39,217 nucleotides of DNA from Saccoglossus kowalevskii (lineage: Eukaryota; Hemichordata; Enteropneusta; Harrimaniidae): NCBI RefSeq assembly GCF_000003605.2, contig NW_003112486.1:30354-69570 (forward strand). The letters are read 5' to 3'. The notes beneath the pieces were generated by a model. That model worked only from the letters and a program-made list of their open reading frames with translations, did no database searches and was not told the origin of the DNA. Both the position numbers and the translations under genes were made by a program. Below, one piece after another: positions 1 to 10,690 of the stretch. The first letter of the stretch is position 1; each line of letters opens with the position of its first letter.

Positions 1-831
1 GATTATGACGTTTTAAAAATATTTTGAAATTAAGATGGTGCGGCCACGTGCGTATCAGTCCATATCACAATCGTGTGATAGTGTTGACAAAGTTACCTGT
101 TTCATAATAAAGAAAACTCTGCTTTGTGAGATATAGGGCAAACGCGATTAAATGTTTGAATATATTTGGATGTATGAGCGTGACAATACTTTTTTTTGTA
201 CTCTAAATGTTATTTAACTTGTTCTGTTTTCAGTTTTTCTGTCAATTTGAAAAAAGTTCCTTTTTCTGTTTTTAAGAGAAACCAACTGAATCAGTAAAGT
301 AGTTTACAACCCGAACACTAATTTAATTGAATGAATAGATTTGATTGTTGTGTTCTATATATATGTTGGATAATTGGTGATTGATAAGCACGATGAACAA
401 GAAGCAAGTTTAAGTGAGCAAAGTTACATCCCCATAACATGAAGCAGTCGACAATACAGCAATATGGTCCCCATATAAAAGGTAAATGAGTGTCCCCCAA
501 ACCCAACCCTATACCATGTCACCACTGCTGTGTCAACCAGGCAAAAAGGCCATGGTTCTTCTATTAATATGATTTTTGAAGAAATTATGTTATGAGTTAT
601 GGGAACCGAGGCTTTAGGCCCATGTACCATGGAATTGACCATCTTGACAGCATGTACATGTAGAGAAACATCAACAGTTGGTTTCGATAGTGAAGTAATT
701 GTTCTTCCAACACAGCAATGTAAGATATGAAAGGCATATGGTGGAACTACTGTAAAAGTGGCGATTGTTTACTTCTACAAGAAAATTCAAAATCATATTC
801 TAAGACAATACATTTTAATGTTTTATTTCAG
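1..831. other. Non-coding flank or intron upstream of the GT32-like exon
   Basis: AT-rich sequence without a recognisable exon. The 3' end is a good splice acceptor: a pyrimidine-rich stretch ending in TTTTATTTCAG at 821-831, after which the conserved reading frame starts. A GTAAGA donor-like site at 720-725 is present, but the sequence before it gives no convincing coding exon. The open frame runs back to an ATG at 727, but residues before 832 look like translated intron. Confidence 0.5.
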
Positions 832-1788
832 TTGGACAGTGAACAACAACCAACGAATACTGCTGCACTAAAGTCACAAGTCAAAGACACATCATTTCTC
901 AAGGCATTCAACAAGTCATTATTTGTCTTACACAATGTGACTGGTGATTCTGATAAACAAGGACCACGGTTTGGTTTGTTAAAACCCCATAACAACCTGG
1001 TGGTACCAAACATAGCTCATTTTATCTGGTTTACCTGTCATGATTTTCACTTTAACAATCTCATAAGTGTGCTCAGTGCACATAGAGTAATGCAAGCAGA
1101 ACGAATTCTTTTTCACACAGACTGTGAACCAAGTGGAACATGGTGGTATCAAGCACGGATGTTATTACCTGAATTAGAAATTGTTCACAGAGATCGACCA
1201 ACGAGTGTTTTTGGCATACGACTTAATCCAAAATGGCCAGAGCATGCATCAGACATAGCAAGGTTACAGGTTCTATTGGAAACGGGTGGAGTGTACCTTG
1301 ATGCTGATGTCTTTATAGTCGCACCACTCGAACCGCTTCGGCACTACGACTATGTGGCTGGCCGTGAAACTGATTCTTGGTTGAACAATGGTATTATTGT
1401 AGCTAGAAAGAACTCAACATTTTTAAAATATTTCTATGAATCCTACAAAACATATAGGCCAACTTGTTGGGCATGTCTGTCAGTAACACATCATAATCAG
1501 CTTGCTCTCGAAAATTTGAATATTATACATATTGAATATAACAGCATGAACCGACCTAGCAGCGGACGAATAAGAGATATATTTGTAAATAATAAGTACA
1601 AGTGGCAAATTGAACACTTTAGTATACATACTTTTATGCGGGTATATGTTTTGTGGATGAAGAATAAAGGTGGCGTAAACCTTAATCCGAAACAATCAAA
1701 ACGTTCAACTCGTCGTTTGGTGAGATGTGCAGATACATATACTATGGGTCACCTGATATTATTAGACCCTAGCACATGCTGTCAATAA
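832..1788 (+). CDS. GT32-like glycosyltransferase, catalytic exon (5' partial)
   Basis: Likely a Golgi type II glycosyltransferase of the 'sugar-binding region containing DXD motif' family (Gly_transf_sug, GT32-like). The frame opens directly after a splice acceptor (AG at 830-831, phase 0), so I start the exon at 832 and not at the in-frame ATG at 727. Visible landmarks, numbered from that ATG: the strand motif VPNIAHFIWF (about residues 93-102), the helix IARLQVLLETGGVYLDADVF with DXD at D192-A193-D194 (nucleotides 1300-1308), the acceptor-side stretch NNGIIVARKNSTF, and a C-terminal SIHTFMRVY corresponding to the family's last conserved block. The signal-anchor exon is missing and presumably lies upstream. 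The stop codon (1786-1788) sits inside an AATAAA. The last 40 or so residues are basic and match nothing I know; a LINE relic begins about 10 bases later, so the tail may be altered. Donor and acceptor sugars cannot be told from sequence. Confidence 0.8.
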   Translation: MDSEQQPTNTAALKSQVKDTSFLKAFNKSLFVLHNVTGDSDKQGPRFGLLKPHNNLVVPNIAHFIWFTCHDFHFNNLISVLSAHRVMQAERILFHTDCEPSGTWWYQARMLLPELEIVHRDRPTSVFGIRLNPKWPEHASDIARLQVLLETGGVYLDADVFIVAPLEPLRHYDYVAGRETDSWLNNGIIVARKNSTFLKYFYESYKTYRPTCWACLSVTHHNQLALENLNIIHIEYNSMNRPSSGRIRDIFVNNKYKWQIEHFSIHTFMRVYVLWMKNKGGVNLNPKQSKRSTRRLVRCADTYTMGHLILLDPSTCCQ

Positions 1789-1789
1789 A
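1784..1789 (+). promoter_or_regulatory. Candidate poly(A) signal AATAAA overlapping the GT stop codon
   Basis: A perfect AATAAA contains the TAA stop of the glycosyltransferase frame. If used, the mRNA would have a 3' UTR of only some 15-30 nucleotides, reaching into the adjacent LINE relic. A single hexamer is weak evidence. Confidence 0.35.
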
Positions 1790-1795
1790 ATATTA

Positions 1796-3180
1796 TCATA
1801 GTCGTTAAGTACCGTTCACCCAACAATCCATATCATGAATATTTTGACAGTTTGAAGCTAGGTGTACACCAGTCGTCAATAAAGGGTATTCATTCTATTA
1901 TACTTGGCGACATGAACATTGACACTTCTGTTGAATCCCCACCTGCCACTTACTACCACCAGATTACTATTTGTACACCTATTTTTTCCAAATTTTTAAC
2001 ACACCTATTAGGTTCACTGTTATTTCTAGTACTGTAATTGAGCACGTCTCTTAAGGGCATGATGAGGAGGGAACTGAGGTTCTACGGGCTGTGCGTCTCT
2101 AGGCGTGGCTGCAAAGCCAACGCCTGGAAACCAAGTTCTTATCAATACATGTATTATCATTATCCGATGTCTCTACAAATAAATATTCTGATTGTATCAC
2201 TACCATAGCAACTCCGCTATCTCAATTGATTCCTTACATTTCTACAATCCTCTACAGTTCTACATTTAAGATTGTTACACTTGGCTGACTTGGTGTTCGA
2301 CATAGCTGACTAACTGGACCTCGGCCATATCATCTTTGGTATTTTCATCAATCTAAAAAAAGCCTTCGACACTATTAATCATGAAAGTCTGTGCTGCAAA
2401 CTAGAACACTATGATATTACAGGGTTTCCTCTATTTTGGTTTGAACATTTCATCATTGCCCGACCTATAATCTGCAGGATTCCGCAAGGGTCGATTCTAG
2501 GCCCAATCTTATTTTAAATCTATATTAATAGAAAATTCCTTTCATTTTTCACTCTTTGCATATAATACTAACCTATTGAAATTTATTCAAAATAACAAAA
2601 TCAATTTCTCAGAAATGTCTCAGAAATTGATAATGACTTTCAAAGGGTTCGTGAATGGTGCAGTGCTAACAAACAAATTACATTAAAACACTACAACGAC
2701 CTGTCACTACTGAGGGCAGCCTGAATATTAAAGGTTCACCGATAGAACGAGTATGTGTCGTCAATTACCTTGGCGTCTCTCTCCCAGAATATGTTTTTCC
2801 AAAATCTAAAAGAATACTAGACATTTTTCAGTCTGCAAATTACAAATCTGTTTATTTGTCTTTGATCTCAGTAATAACTATTTTGTACATGATATTTACA
2901 ACTATTCGACCTATTGACCCATAATTGTCAAACCCGCTTCGCCCGCAACTTGAATGATTGTAATCCAAAACTGAATTTTACACTCAACCAACAGTCTAAA
3001 ATACTCTAAATCAAAATATTGGAACTGCCTTATGCATTAAAAACCATCGCTAAGAGACACATAATTAAAGCAAAATTAAACAACTTCAATCTCTTCAATA
3101 TTAGATTTAAAGATTTGTTTGATTATGAAATTATATATACAGAAGTACCGGATCCGACTAGTTTTAGTATTTACTAGTAT
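1796..3180 (+). mobile_element. Decayed LINE relic (endonuclease and reverse transcriptase)
   Basis: A non-LTR retrotransposon copy on the + strand, broken by stops and frameshifts. At 1801-2040 an apurinic-endonuclease-like piece reads YRSPNNPYHEYF and, further on, SIILGDMNIDTS, the conserved GDxN block of the EN domain. At about 2326-2440 reverse-transcriptase block 3 appears as FINLKKAFDTINHESL, with the first catalytic aspartate retained. At about 2472-2515 the block IPQGSILGPILF follows. C-terminal material continues to about 3180 (AKRHIIKAKLNNFNLFNIRF near 3050-3110). Several hundred bases between EN and RT are missing, so this is an internally deleted, inactive copy. The RT pieces resemble those of the LINE at 30590-33295, so the two may be the same family. 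Confidence 0.8.
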
Positions 3181-4520
3181 TTCTGTAATCCCCACCAAAA
3201 AAGGAAAGTACTCTATGTAGAATTCATTATTTGTTTATAATTGTTTGAGATAATAAAACATGCTATCTACTGGTACCTCCATCACAAATTAAAGTTACTC
3301 AGACAGGCCATGATGCATTTTTATAGGATGTTATGATGCCTGTGGGCTACAGAATTTTCGTTTGTAAGCCTAATATTATTTAGTACCATGCTCTAGACAA
3401 CGTGGGGCAGCTGTGAACATTTCATATTATGCGTCTAACAGAATGCCTGCACAGGGACCACCCAAAGATACTTTAGACGAGAAACACACACAAGTGTCAT
3501 AGTTTTGTGACAACTTTCAGAGTGACCTTGATTCAGGCAATAGTAGTCCAAGCCCGGTAATGTAAGTTGCTGTTGGGAACATAGTTAGCTTGGACTCTGC
3601 AAAGACCAAATGTATTGATTGTCGGATATACTTATCCACCATAAGATAGGGAGCACTGATCAATCCATTGATTGAAGTGAAATGGAACATCAACATCTTG
3701 GACATGTTAGCCCCGAAAGGGCTACTTGGCTGAGGTGGGAAACAATGAGGTTCTAAGCTGATGCAAATACTTGACTGTTGTGAAATACATCATTAAACAG
3801 CAAGATGAAGTCCCCTGTACTTAACCAGTGGGTGGTGGAAATGTTGATAGTGTTAGAATCCAATCTGGCAGGGGTAATGGACAATGTCTAGCAAACAGTC
3901 TATAAGGTGTGGGAACATCTCATATAGACCTTTTTGTCTCAGCCAGAAAGATCAAACTCAAACAGCTTCATTTCACGTAGACATTATCGCATGCGACAAT
4001 GTTGCATATAAAAGAAATTAGTGAGATATCAGCTCTTTGAAATGATCATGATAGGGAAACCAGAAGGAATTACTGTTTTGTCCAATCCGAGCCATGGGCA
4101 GTTATTAATTTAAAACATGTGAGATTAATAGTAATGCAAAACAAATATGTGTCTATTATGTGACACATACCATTGGGTAAAGAACATGATTGCCCAACAT
4201 ACAAGTTACATACACAGACGGTCTCTTACGCTCATATTCTTAAGGTTGGTGAATTCGTTTACTCTCTTGTTTCATTAAGGTATGTTATAATTGTTTGAAG
4301 TATAAGGAGGACATTTTTTGTAGATTAGTAAGTTTTGCAGTTGTAATTTGTAAAATCTACCAGCCACAAAAAAAGTCTGCTTTAAACTCAACATTTTGGA
4401 AAAAAGAATAGTGTGTGGCAAGTATGGATGTTAGTCTTGGAGCGGTTGTACAAGCTGTTCATATCATCCATTTTAAAACCTATCAGAAGTTCATACTATA
4501 CTATAGGGGAGTTTTAATAA
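3181..4520. other. Intergenic DNA, nothing recognised
   Basis: AT-rich DNA with only short chance open frames on both strands. I found no domain motif, splice-flanked exon or structured repeat. Confidence 0.4.
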
Positions 4521-4523
4521 TTA

Positions 4524-4629
4524 TGACGTCACAATAAATTCCATCATTTATCATAAAATGTGACGTCAAATCCCGTATGACATCATTTCCGGTTAATTAT
4601 ATTGTGAAATCATACGAGTAATGACGTCA
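4524..4629. promoter_or_regulatory. Cluster of CRE-like TGACGTCA sites
   Basis: Three perfect copies of the 8-bp palindrome TGACGTCA occur at 4524-4531, 4561-4568 and 4622-4629, plus a one-mismatch TGACATCA at 4578-4585, all within 106 bases. This is the consensus for CREB/ATF-type bZIP dimers. The cluster lies just outside the 3' end of the minus-strand LINE and about 2.7 kb beyond the GT32-like gene. No transcription start is recognisable, so the target, if any, is unknown. It could also be part of an unrecognised repeat. Confidence 0.4.
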
Positions 4630-4788
4630 CGTCTGACATAAACAGTTGAGGACGCTCCCACACACATTCCCTCTGCATACGTTAATAAATATGCGGTGTT
4701 TTGGCATACTATCAGAGTTTGCTACATAATAGAGGTAAAATTGATGAAATAGTTAAATGTAAACATTTTATAATATATAATAATGATA

Positions 4789-4806
4789 ATATAATAATAA
4801 TAATAA
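4789..4806. repeat. (TAA)n microsatellite, possible LINE 3' tail
   Basis: A short run of TAA repeats. It lies at the 3' side of the minus-strand LINE relic, where it would read (TTA)n. Simple-sequence tails are common at LINE 3' ends, so I take it as the approximate end of that element. Confidence 0.55.
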
Positions 4807-5014
4807 AAGTTTTCATTTCGAAAACCAGCTCATAAAAAAAGTTAAAAGTTACTAAAAACACAACAGCAAAAACAGAAAATAGAAATATCAGATACCAGTA
4901 GTTGATGTCCATCAACATGTCAATAGACAATTGAACAATTCTCACTGGCAGTCAATCTTGTGTAAAAAGTATCTCTGGACTTGCGCAGAATACTAAAAAA
5001 AGTGGGAACACCAT

Positions 5015-5233
5015 TTAAAATCTTCGACTGAAATCAACCATAACGCGAAAAGCGTTGTTATAAGCAACCCACACAGCATTTAGATTAGTTTGGGAAAATA
5101 CAGCCCATAAATGCGAACAATATATCGTAGTACAATTTTGTTTAAATAGAGTCAACTTAACCCGAACAGAACACTTATTAAAATTACGTACCAAATAGTT
5201 GGCTCTTGCATAAAAATACTTCATTTGACGCAA
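5015..5233 (-). pseudogene. LINE RT C-terminal (thumb/connection) fragment
   Basis: A 72-residue open frame beginning MRQMKYFYARANYLVRNF and containing KCSVRVKLTLFKQNCT and AVWVAYNNAFRVMVDF. This is the conserved region after the reverse-transcriptase core in many invertebrate LINEs. It belongs to the minus-strand LINE. Similarity continues in broken frames toward 4900 (LRKSRDTFY-like sequence in mixed frames). Confidence 0.75.
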
Positions 5234-5239
5234 CTATCA

Positions 5240-6058
5240 TCGTTTAATGTGTTCACAATAACTCCTAGGTATAAATAATCACTAAGAAATCCAGCTTTGA
5301 ACCATTCAGATACTCGTGTGGGACACGCGTAATACTACTACGAGGAGGCAGTATATACATACACATACGTTTTATCAATATTGAATTTGATGTTATGAGT
5401 GTTGGCAGAATATCTACACGTAGTCAGCAAACGATTCAAGCACTTAATAGAAGGTCATACTACAATTATGTCGTTTGCATACATTGAATGATTAAGACTT
5501 TTTTCAGATAAATGACAACCAATACCTGTATTGCCGAGTTCGTTGCTGAGTATAGAATACCGCCTTGCCCAACATTATTTAAAGTATGAAAACTTTTGGA
5601 GAAAGTGGATCCCTAGCGTACTTTAAACTGTTGATTACGATGCCAATACATAATAATTCCCACAATAACAATTGGAACACGTGTATGCAATAACTTGCGA
5701 AACGAAACAAACACCAGTGGTTAACACGGTCGAAAGTTTTTGAAGCGTCTAAAAAACATAAAAATACAGGGCGTCATTACGTTTATAAAAACCAATTGTT
5801 TCTTTGTGTTAAAAATATATCGGTGGAATGACCTTTTCTGAAGCCAAATTGATGGTCACTCGTACAAAGATACTGAGCACAGCGTCCCAAAATCAGTAGC
5901 AGTAGCAATGGGACGATAATTTCCAGCACTGCGGTGAATAATAATGAAAACAAAATGTGAACACGGTCATGTGCATGACTAACATGCTCAGCAGAAATGC
6001 CATCTGTACCAGGTGATTTGCCAACAGCAAGTTCTTGAATGCTACATTGGATGTCCAA
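5240..6058 (-). pseudogene. LINE reverse transcriptase core, degenerate
   Basis: Starts with QELAVGKSPGTDGISAEHV (RT block 1) and reaches DHQFGFRKGHSTD (block 2) at about 5850. A catalytic block 3 follows in another frame at about 5720-5760 as FLDASKTFDRVNH; a GGIL block and scattered palm residues come later in mixed frames. An insertion in the first open frame has replaced part of the normal spacing between blocks 1 and 2. Many stops make it inactive. Confidence 0.75.
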
Positions 6059-6222
6059 TCAAGTCCTAGGACGAGTTCACATGCTAAAGTTTGCCTTTTA
6101 CATAATGTTTTTCCTTATTGTACAATACACAGGATAGTAGATTTGCATAATGTTTTCCTCACATATTAGCAATATTCGTTTAGTAATTACAACCATCAAT
6201 TGATAGTGAACGTTGTGAAGAT

Positions 6223-6485
6223 TTATTTTGCTAAGCCACGATTTTTCTTAAACAAACTAACATTCTTATCAAGGTGACTACTGGCAAGAGCATCAGCTCT
6301 CATATTGCTTTCGTTATATTTACAGAGTCTCAAAACATATTTAAATTTAGCCCGGGTTTTACGCATTGAATCAGACAATGGACCTAGGTCCTGCATTGTT
6401 ACACCATAACAGAAAAGCATCTCGTGCAATCACGTGATGATCTTTTCCATAATTATTCCATCCTGGTACTCACTTGGATATAAAT
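6223..6485 (-). pseudogene. LINE EN-RT linker fragment
   Basis: Two overlapping minus-strand frames show WNNYGKDHHVIARDAFLLW (about 6400-6460) and then RKTRAKFKYVLRLCKYNE followed by MRADALASSHLDKNV. This pattern, a W-rich segment then a basic RxRAKFKYALR helix, sits between endonuclease and reverse transcriptase in this type of LINE. Its upstream end is cut exactly at the mariner insertion (TA at 6487-6488). Confidence 0.75.
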
Positions 6486-6488
6486 GTA

Positions 6489-7601
6489 TGAGGAGCGTTC
6501 AATAAGTAATGCCACTGACCCATTTCCCATAGCAGGAGATTAATGAAACTTGGCACAGTTATTAGTCTTTCACTACACAGTAACCACCCAGAGTTATGCA
6601 TTTCTCCCATCGTTTGATGCAGCTCTGGATACCGTTTTTGTAGAACACCCAAAGTTGGTCCTCCAACCACGTCGTAACTTCAGAAATCAAGGCTGCATAA
6701 TCTGGAAAACGCTTTCCTTTCAGAAATAACTTCATGGCTGTGAAGAGATGAAAGTCAGAGGGTGCAAGGTCAGAAGAGTAAGGGGGTGAGGGAGGGTTTC
6801 ATAGCCACACGCCTGTGCTTCTGATCTGGCGACATGAGACTTGTGGACCGGGGTGTTGTCCTGCAGGAGGAGGATACATTTGCTGATCCTTGCTGGAGAT
6901 TGTTACCATGACCTTGCCAACGGAGGGCTGCACCCTCGCATTCTTTGGAGGTGGTGAGTTCAAAGGCTTCCAATACATTGACTGAGCTTTAGTCTCTGGA
7001 TCATAGTGATGGACACAAGTTCCATCCTGTGTAATCAGTCTTTTGAAAAACTTTGACTTTGAGCACGCGTTTCTGCGTCTGGAAAGGTGTGAGCAGCCTT
7101 GGAATTAATTCATCTGGCAGACACCTTATGCATATGCAAATGGTCATGAATGATAGTTTCCACAGACCCTGTACTAATCTTGACCTCTTGGGCTATTTGG
7201 CGAACAGTAATGCATCTTGACGGTCAGATGCCTCATCAATGACAGAAGAGAGACGACCAGGTCTGGGAGTTGTTTCCACAGATTTCCGGCCATGTTTGAA
7301 TTCACGATGCCAGCGTTTTACAAAGTCATATGATGGTGCATCATCGCCATAAGTTTCTTTCGTTTCATCAAAAGTCTCTTTTGGTGTGCGTCCTTTCAAA
7401 TACAAGAAACGGATCACTGCGCGGCACTCAACTGGCTCCATTTGACACCTGACTCAGTTCAAATACCTGTAAATCAGAAACCACAATTAGTTCAGAGCTG
7501 TTCTTTCAAACATGACCCATAAAGATGTAAATCATTACAAATTTCATCTAGATCAGGCAACTGGAAGTGGGTCAAGGGCATTACTTATTAAACGCCCCTT
7601 G
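6489..7601 (-). mobile_element. Mariner transposon (copy 1), inactive
   Basis: A 1113-bp element flanked by TA on both sides (6487-6488 and 7602-7603), the target duplication of Tc1/mariner transposons. The ends are inverted repeats of more than 35 bp: the left end contains GCGTTCAATAAGTAATGCC and the right end, reverse complemented, GCGTTTAATAAGTAATGCC, with both continuing TGACCCA(T/C)TTCC. It carries a transposase pseudogene on the - strand and is inserted in the minus-strand LINE. A shorter relative lies at 30667-31310. Confidence 0.93.
6500..7441 (-). pseudogene. Mariner transposase pseudogene
   Basis: The N-terminal helix-turn-helix region is intact for about 80 residues: MEPVECRAVIRFLYLKGRTP, then ETYGDDAPSYDFVKRWHREF and the start of the linker RPGRLSSVIDEA. 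Downstream the frame breaks repeatedly. The catalytic third-acidic-residue region is still readable in another frame near 6740-6790 as YSSDLAPSDFHLF, typical of DD34D mariners. The C-terminal part (WLEDQLWVFYKNGIQ-like) is near 6610-6670. Part of the catalytic core between the HTH and the DD34D block is deleted. Similar to the SETMAR/Hsmar-type N-terminus. Not functional. Confidence 0.88.
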
Positions 7602-7873
7602 TATCTTTGATTGTATGCAATTAATAGCCGCGTGTTTCAAAATATTAACAATTTCGTCAATCGATATCTTGCATCACGGCAATCTCGACAGGATAACATA
7701 TCATGAGATAACGAAATGCAGAACACCATAGCTTCCATCTGTTGTACATATTTGTGAATAGCAGAGCTATTTGCACGAGACCAGTATATACGAGGCCTCA
7801 ACGGTGTATCAAATAAATATTCATAATTTTGTAGATAATCACAGTTGCATGTGATACTTAGTGGGAAATGATC

Positions 7874-8490
7874 CTATCCAATGTATTCGTACAGTAGTGT
7901 TACGCTACAAATAAATTGATGAGCAGAAGGCGTATATACACAGTGATCCAACCACGACGTGGAGTGGTGAGCCTCACTGTAATACATGAAGTTATTTTCA
8001 GTGCCCCTAAAGACAACGTCAGAACTTGTGTGGCTTTTTTCTGTGCAGAAAGAATCAATCCTCAATGACGAGTACACAATTAGAAACCGTGTTATCAATA
8101 CAACCACCTATTTTGTGTAGATATTCAATGTATTCATGATAATTCTCCCCACTGTCAATAGACATATACACATTAATAATAGTCAACATACTATCTATAT
8201 TCCCCATTTCTAATCCTAACAACCGAAAATCATTTTTACGTTCAATTTTTGCGGCTCCAAGTGTTTTCCTCCACAGTACTGCCACACCTCCGTACGGGCG
8301 CCCGACACGTATTTCCGACAGCGTAGAAATCATCCCTAATTTTATTTAAAAAATCAAGCTCATATTTTGTGAGCCAGTGCTCATGTAGCAGACATATATC
8401 GCAGTTAGAACATAGATCTTTGACATTTTCAACAGATGATTTAACACCACGACAGTTATGAGGTGATATAGTTAACTTTTTATTCATCAT
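7874..8490 (-). pseudogene. LINE endonuclease (APE-like) domain, frameshifted
   Basis: Three overlapping minus-strand frames together cover an EN domain. 8490-8242 has ISPHNCRGVKSSVENVKDLC and the catalytic-glutamate block LLHEHWLT. 8333-8055 has RPYGGVAVLWRKTLGA and TIINVYMS. 8107-7874 ends with TSWLDHCV, the conserved D-H block near the EN C-terminus. The canonical GDFN block has decayed to VIED. At least two frameshifts separate the pieces. Confidence 0.85.
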
Positions 8491-8921
8491 CTTGATTGAT
8501 AATATTTACGTACAAGTATGCCAGCAGGCGATGAAGAGGGTGTAAACATATTGTCAATAGAGTCAATACGGTTATTAAAAAGGATGCGTAAGAATCGAAC
8601 TTATATTTGAGTTTCTCACACATATCTCATCTATATGAATCGAACTCTTCAAATAATGTATTACTGAATCAGGTACAGTCTCTGGGGGCAAGTCTGGTTA
8701 CAAAAAGGTTAACTCCAGGTTTCGAATGAACAGCTTTTAATTGGTTTTGATACTTCAGTTTGCCCCATCTACCGTGCAAGCTTTATTGTTTGTAATCAAT
8801 GCATTAGCATAATATATCGATTTTTCTTGGTATGAATACTGGTACGAGTAGGTGCAATTAGCTTTCAGTTAGTGCATCAATGGGGTCACATAAACCATTA
8901 CGTAATAGAGAGTCGTATCCA

Positions 8922-9781
8922 TTAGCGACGGGAGTTGTAACCTAATTCATAGTAGAAAACTTTTTGATGCAATCTCTTAACGGCTTTTACGTTGTCACAG
9001 CGACAATTTAGCTTTAGAAGGGCCATCTCGTCACGGAGTGCACCCACTTCTTTTTCTAACTTTACAACGCTATCAGCACACGTCAGGCTCACTGGAATCG
9101 CATCTTTTAGTTGTTTTAACTCTACACGTAATAACTCAATGTCCTGCATAATCACTGATACATCTATGTGTGTAAAGTCGATAGAAGGCAGGTTTGCCAG
9201 ATTTTTCGCAACAAAGCAGGGTAAATCATTCCCGTCGGCTTCGTGAATCATCGTTAATATATCTTGCAAATTATGTTGTTTCTTGTGCTGTCCTTGACGT
9301 TTGATATACCGACTAGAACGAATAGTATTTCCACACAAGTCGTATAGTACTCGTTTAGCAGATTCGATTTCTTGATTTTCAAAATGCTCTATACACAGCT
9401 TTATTAACATACTAGTAGTCATGACACTATCTTATTAGTCAAGAAACACAAAAGCTCATTAATCACGATACATGTATGGCCTACTGCGATCGATCGAGTT
9501 TCTTTTTCCCATTTATCTTCACTCGACGTACCGCCCCACATGGCATCGCTCCGTTTCTTGTCACATTTTGGACACAATTGCAGGTCACCATTGTATAATT
9601 CAACTCGAGAAGCAATGACACCACAGTCCTCGCACCGTAGTGGCATAATCACCGATATTATCAAACCACGCAAACCATGCTTTCGCTTGAAAAGGCGAAC
9701 TTTCGTTTTGAGAACGTTTTTTTTGCAAAAATTACAGAGCAGAGGAAGTGTAAGACTCCAAGACTTTACATATAGTGTCAC
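8922..9781 (-). pseudogene. LINE ORF1 (zinc-ribbon plus coiled coil), split in two frames
   Basis: 9781-9419 encodes 120 residues with paired cysteines (CEDCGVIA... and LQLCPKCDKKR), a zinc-ribbon-like arrangement. It ends at a TGA overlapping the ATG of a second frame by the sequence ATGA at 9422-9419. The second frame (9422-8922, 166 residues) reads SMLIKLCIEHFENQEIESAK, then a heptad-like stretch IELLRVELKQLKDAI and KLEKEVGALRDEMALLKL, probably a coiled coil. Similar two-part proteins occur as LINE ORF1 products in invertebrates, where I recall them as one continuous frame; the ATGA junction is therefore more likely a frameshift than genuine coupling. It may be an RNA-binding chaperone, by analogy only. 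Confidence 0.65.
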
Positions 9782-9909
9782 TGTATATTCATGTAAAGCT
9801 GTACGTAATCTTCAACTGTTGAACTATACCATTTGGTTTCAAACAACGCAAGAAGAGGCACAGTAAATCAGCAGATCAAAAACGAGCAAGACGCCATCTT
9901 TGATTTTCA

Positions 9910-10690
9910 TTCATCGTTAAGTGTATTTTTTCAACGCCACGACTTACGATATAAGTAAGTAAAATTACATGGTTTGTATATTTATAGCACGAGTTAACGG
10001 CACAAAAATATGTTATAAGTAAAAAATAAAAAATAATCGAGTAACTTAGAAAAAAAGTCAGTGATAAATAAAAATAATGTTTGCTTACAATTACTTAATT
10101 TTTTTTGTTTATTTATGTTTTCCTTCTAATAAGTACAGTTTTATACACACTTTTTTCATTCATTCTTTGCACAGTCATTTCTAATGAAAAATCAGAAAAA
10201 AGATATATAATTTATACTTATATATGTGGTATGAGTTATTATATGTTTGTTCTTGTTTGAAATTTCGAAGTATAAATCACCTAGTAAAACTATGTGGGGA
10301 AAAATATATGTTATAAAGAGGTAGTCCAGTGAAGTTTACGATACATATGTTCACATAAACGTCTATCACGCGTAAAAGAGTCAACTGCGAATTACATGGG
10401 GTTCCCTTGATATCTGCAAGTAATATAGAATCTATTGACTGCACACTGTGGAGAATGGTGGTGGAAGTATGAGATGATTGTATATAAACGTACGAACGTT
10501 TTATTCGGGAAATCACTTAAATTCAGTTAAAATATTCTCTGTAGTAAGGGTTCTTCAAATAGAAAGTGACGCAATGCATTCCATGCCCGCTACTGTTATC
10601 TGTAATACGAACGCTGCGGGACACACTGACATTCTCACCTTAGGCAGTTGGTCTCGAGGGTAAATGAAAAGAACGGATTGCTCTTGTACG
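9910..10690. other. Intergenic DNA, nothing recognised
   Basis: Very AT-rich from 9960 to 10260, with only chance-length open frames on both strands. A minus-strand frame at 10277-10516 (79 codons) could be flanking sequence of the neighbouring capsid relic but shows no motif I can defend. Confidence 0.4.

Larger units (their letters stand above)
4790..9800 (-). mobile_element. Near-full-length decayed LINE, split by a mariner insertion
   Basis: On the - strand, in order from 5' to 3': an ORF1 region (9781-8922), an endonuclease domain (8490-7874), a linker with conserved basic helix (about 6470-6223), reverse transcriptase (6058-5240) and a C-terminal domain (5233-4900), ending near a TAA microsatellite. 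Every domain is interrupted by stops and frameshifts. A mariner transposon occupies 6489-7601, between the endonuclease and the linker. Excluding the mariner, the element is about 3.9 kb. The domain order (ORF1, then APE-type EN before RT) identifies an APE-class LINE; the exact clade (CR1, L2 or related) cannot be fixed by eye. The 5' boundary is uncertain, somewhere between 9790 and 9910. Confidence 0.85.

Noticed and set aside
727-831. ATG-initiated 35-residue extension of the GT32-like frame
   Set aside because: Ends exactly at a strong splice acceptor and has no family similarity; treated as intron.
9540-9866. 108-codon + strand frame
   Set aside because: Antisense of the LINE ORF1 zinc-ribbon region on the - strand.
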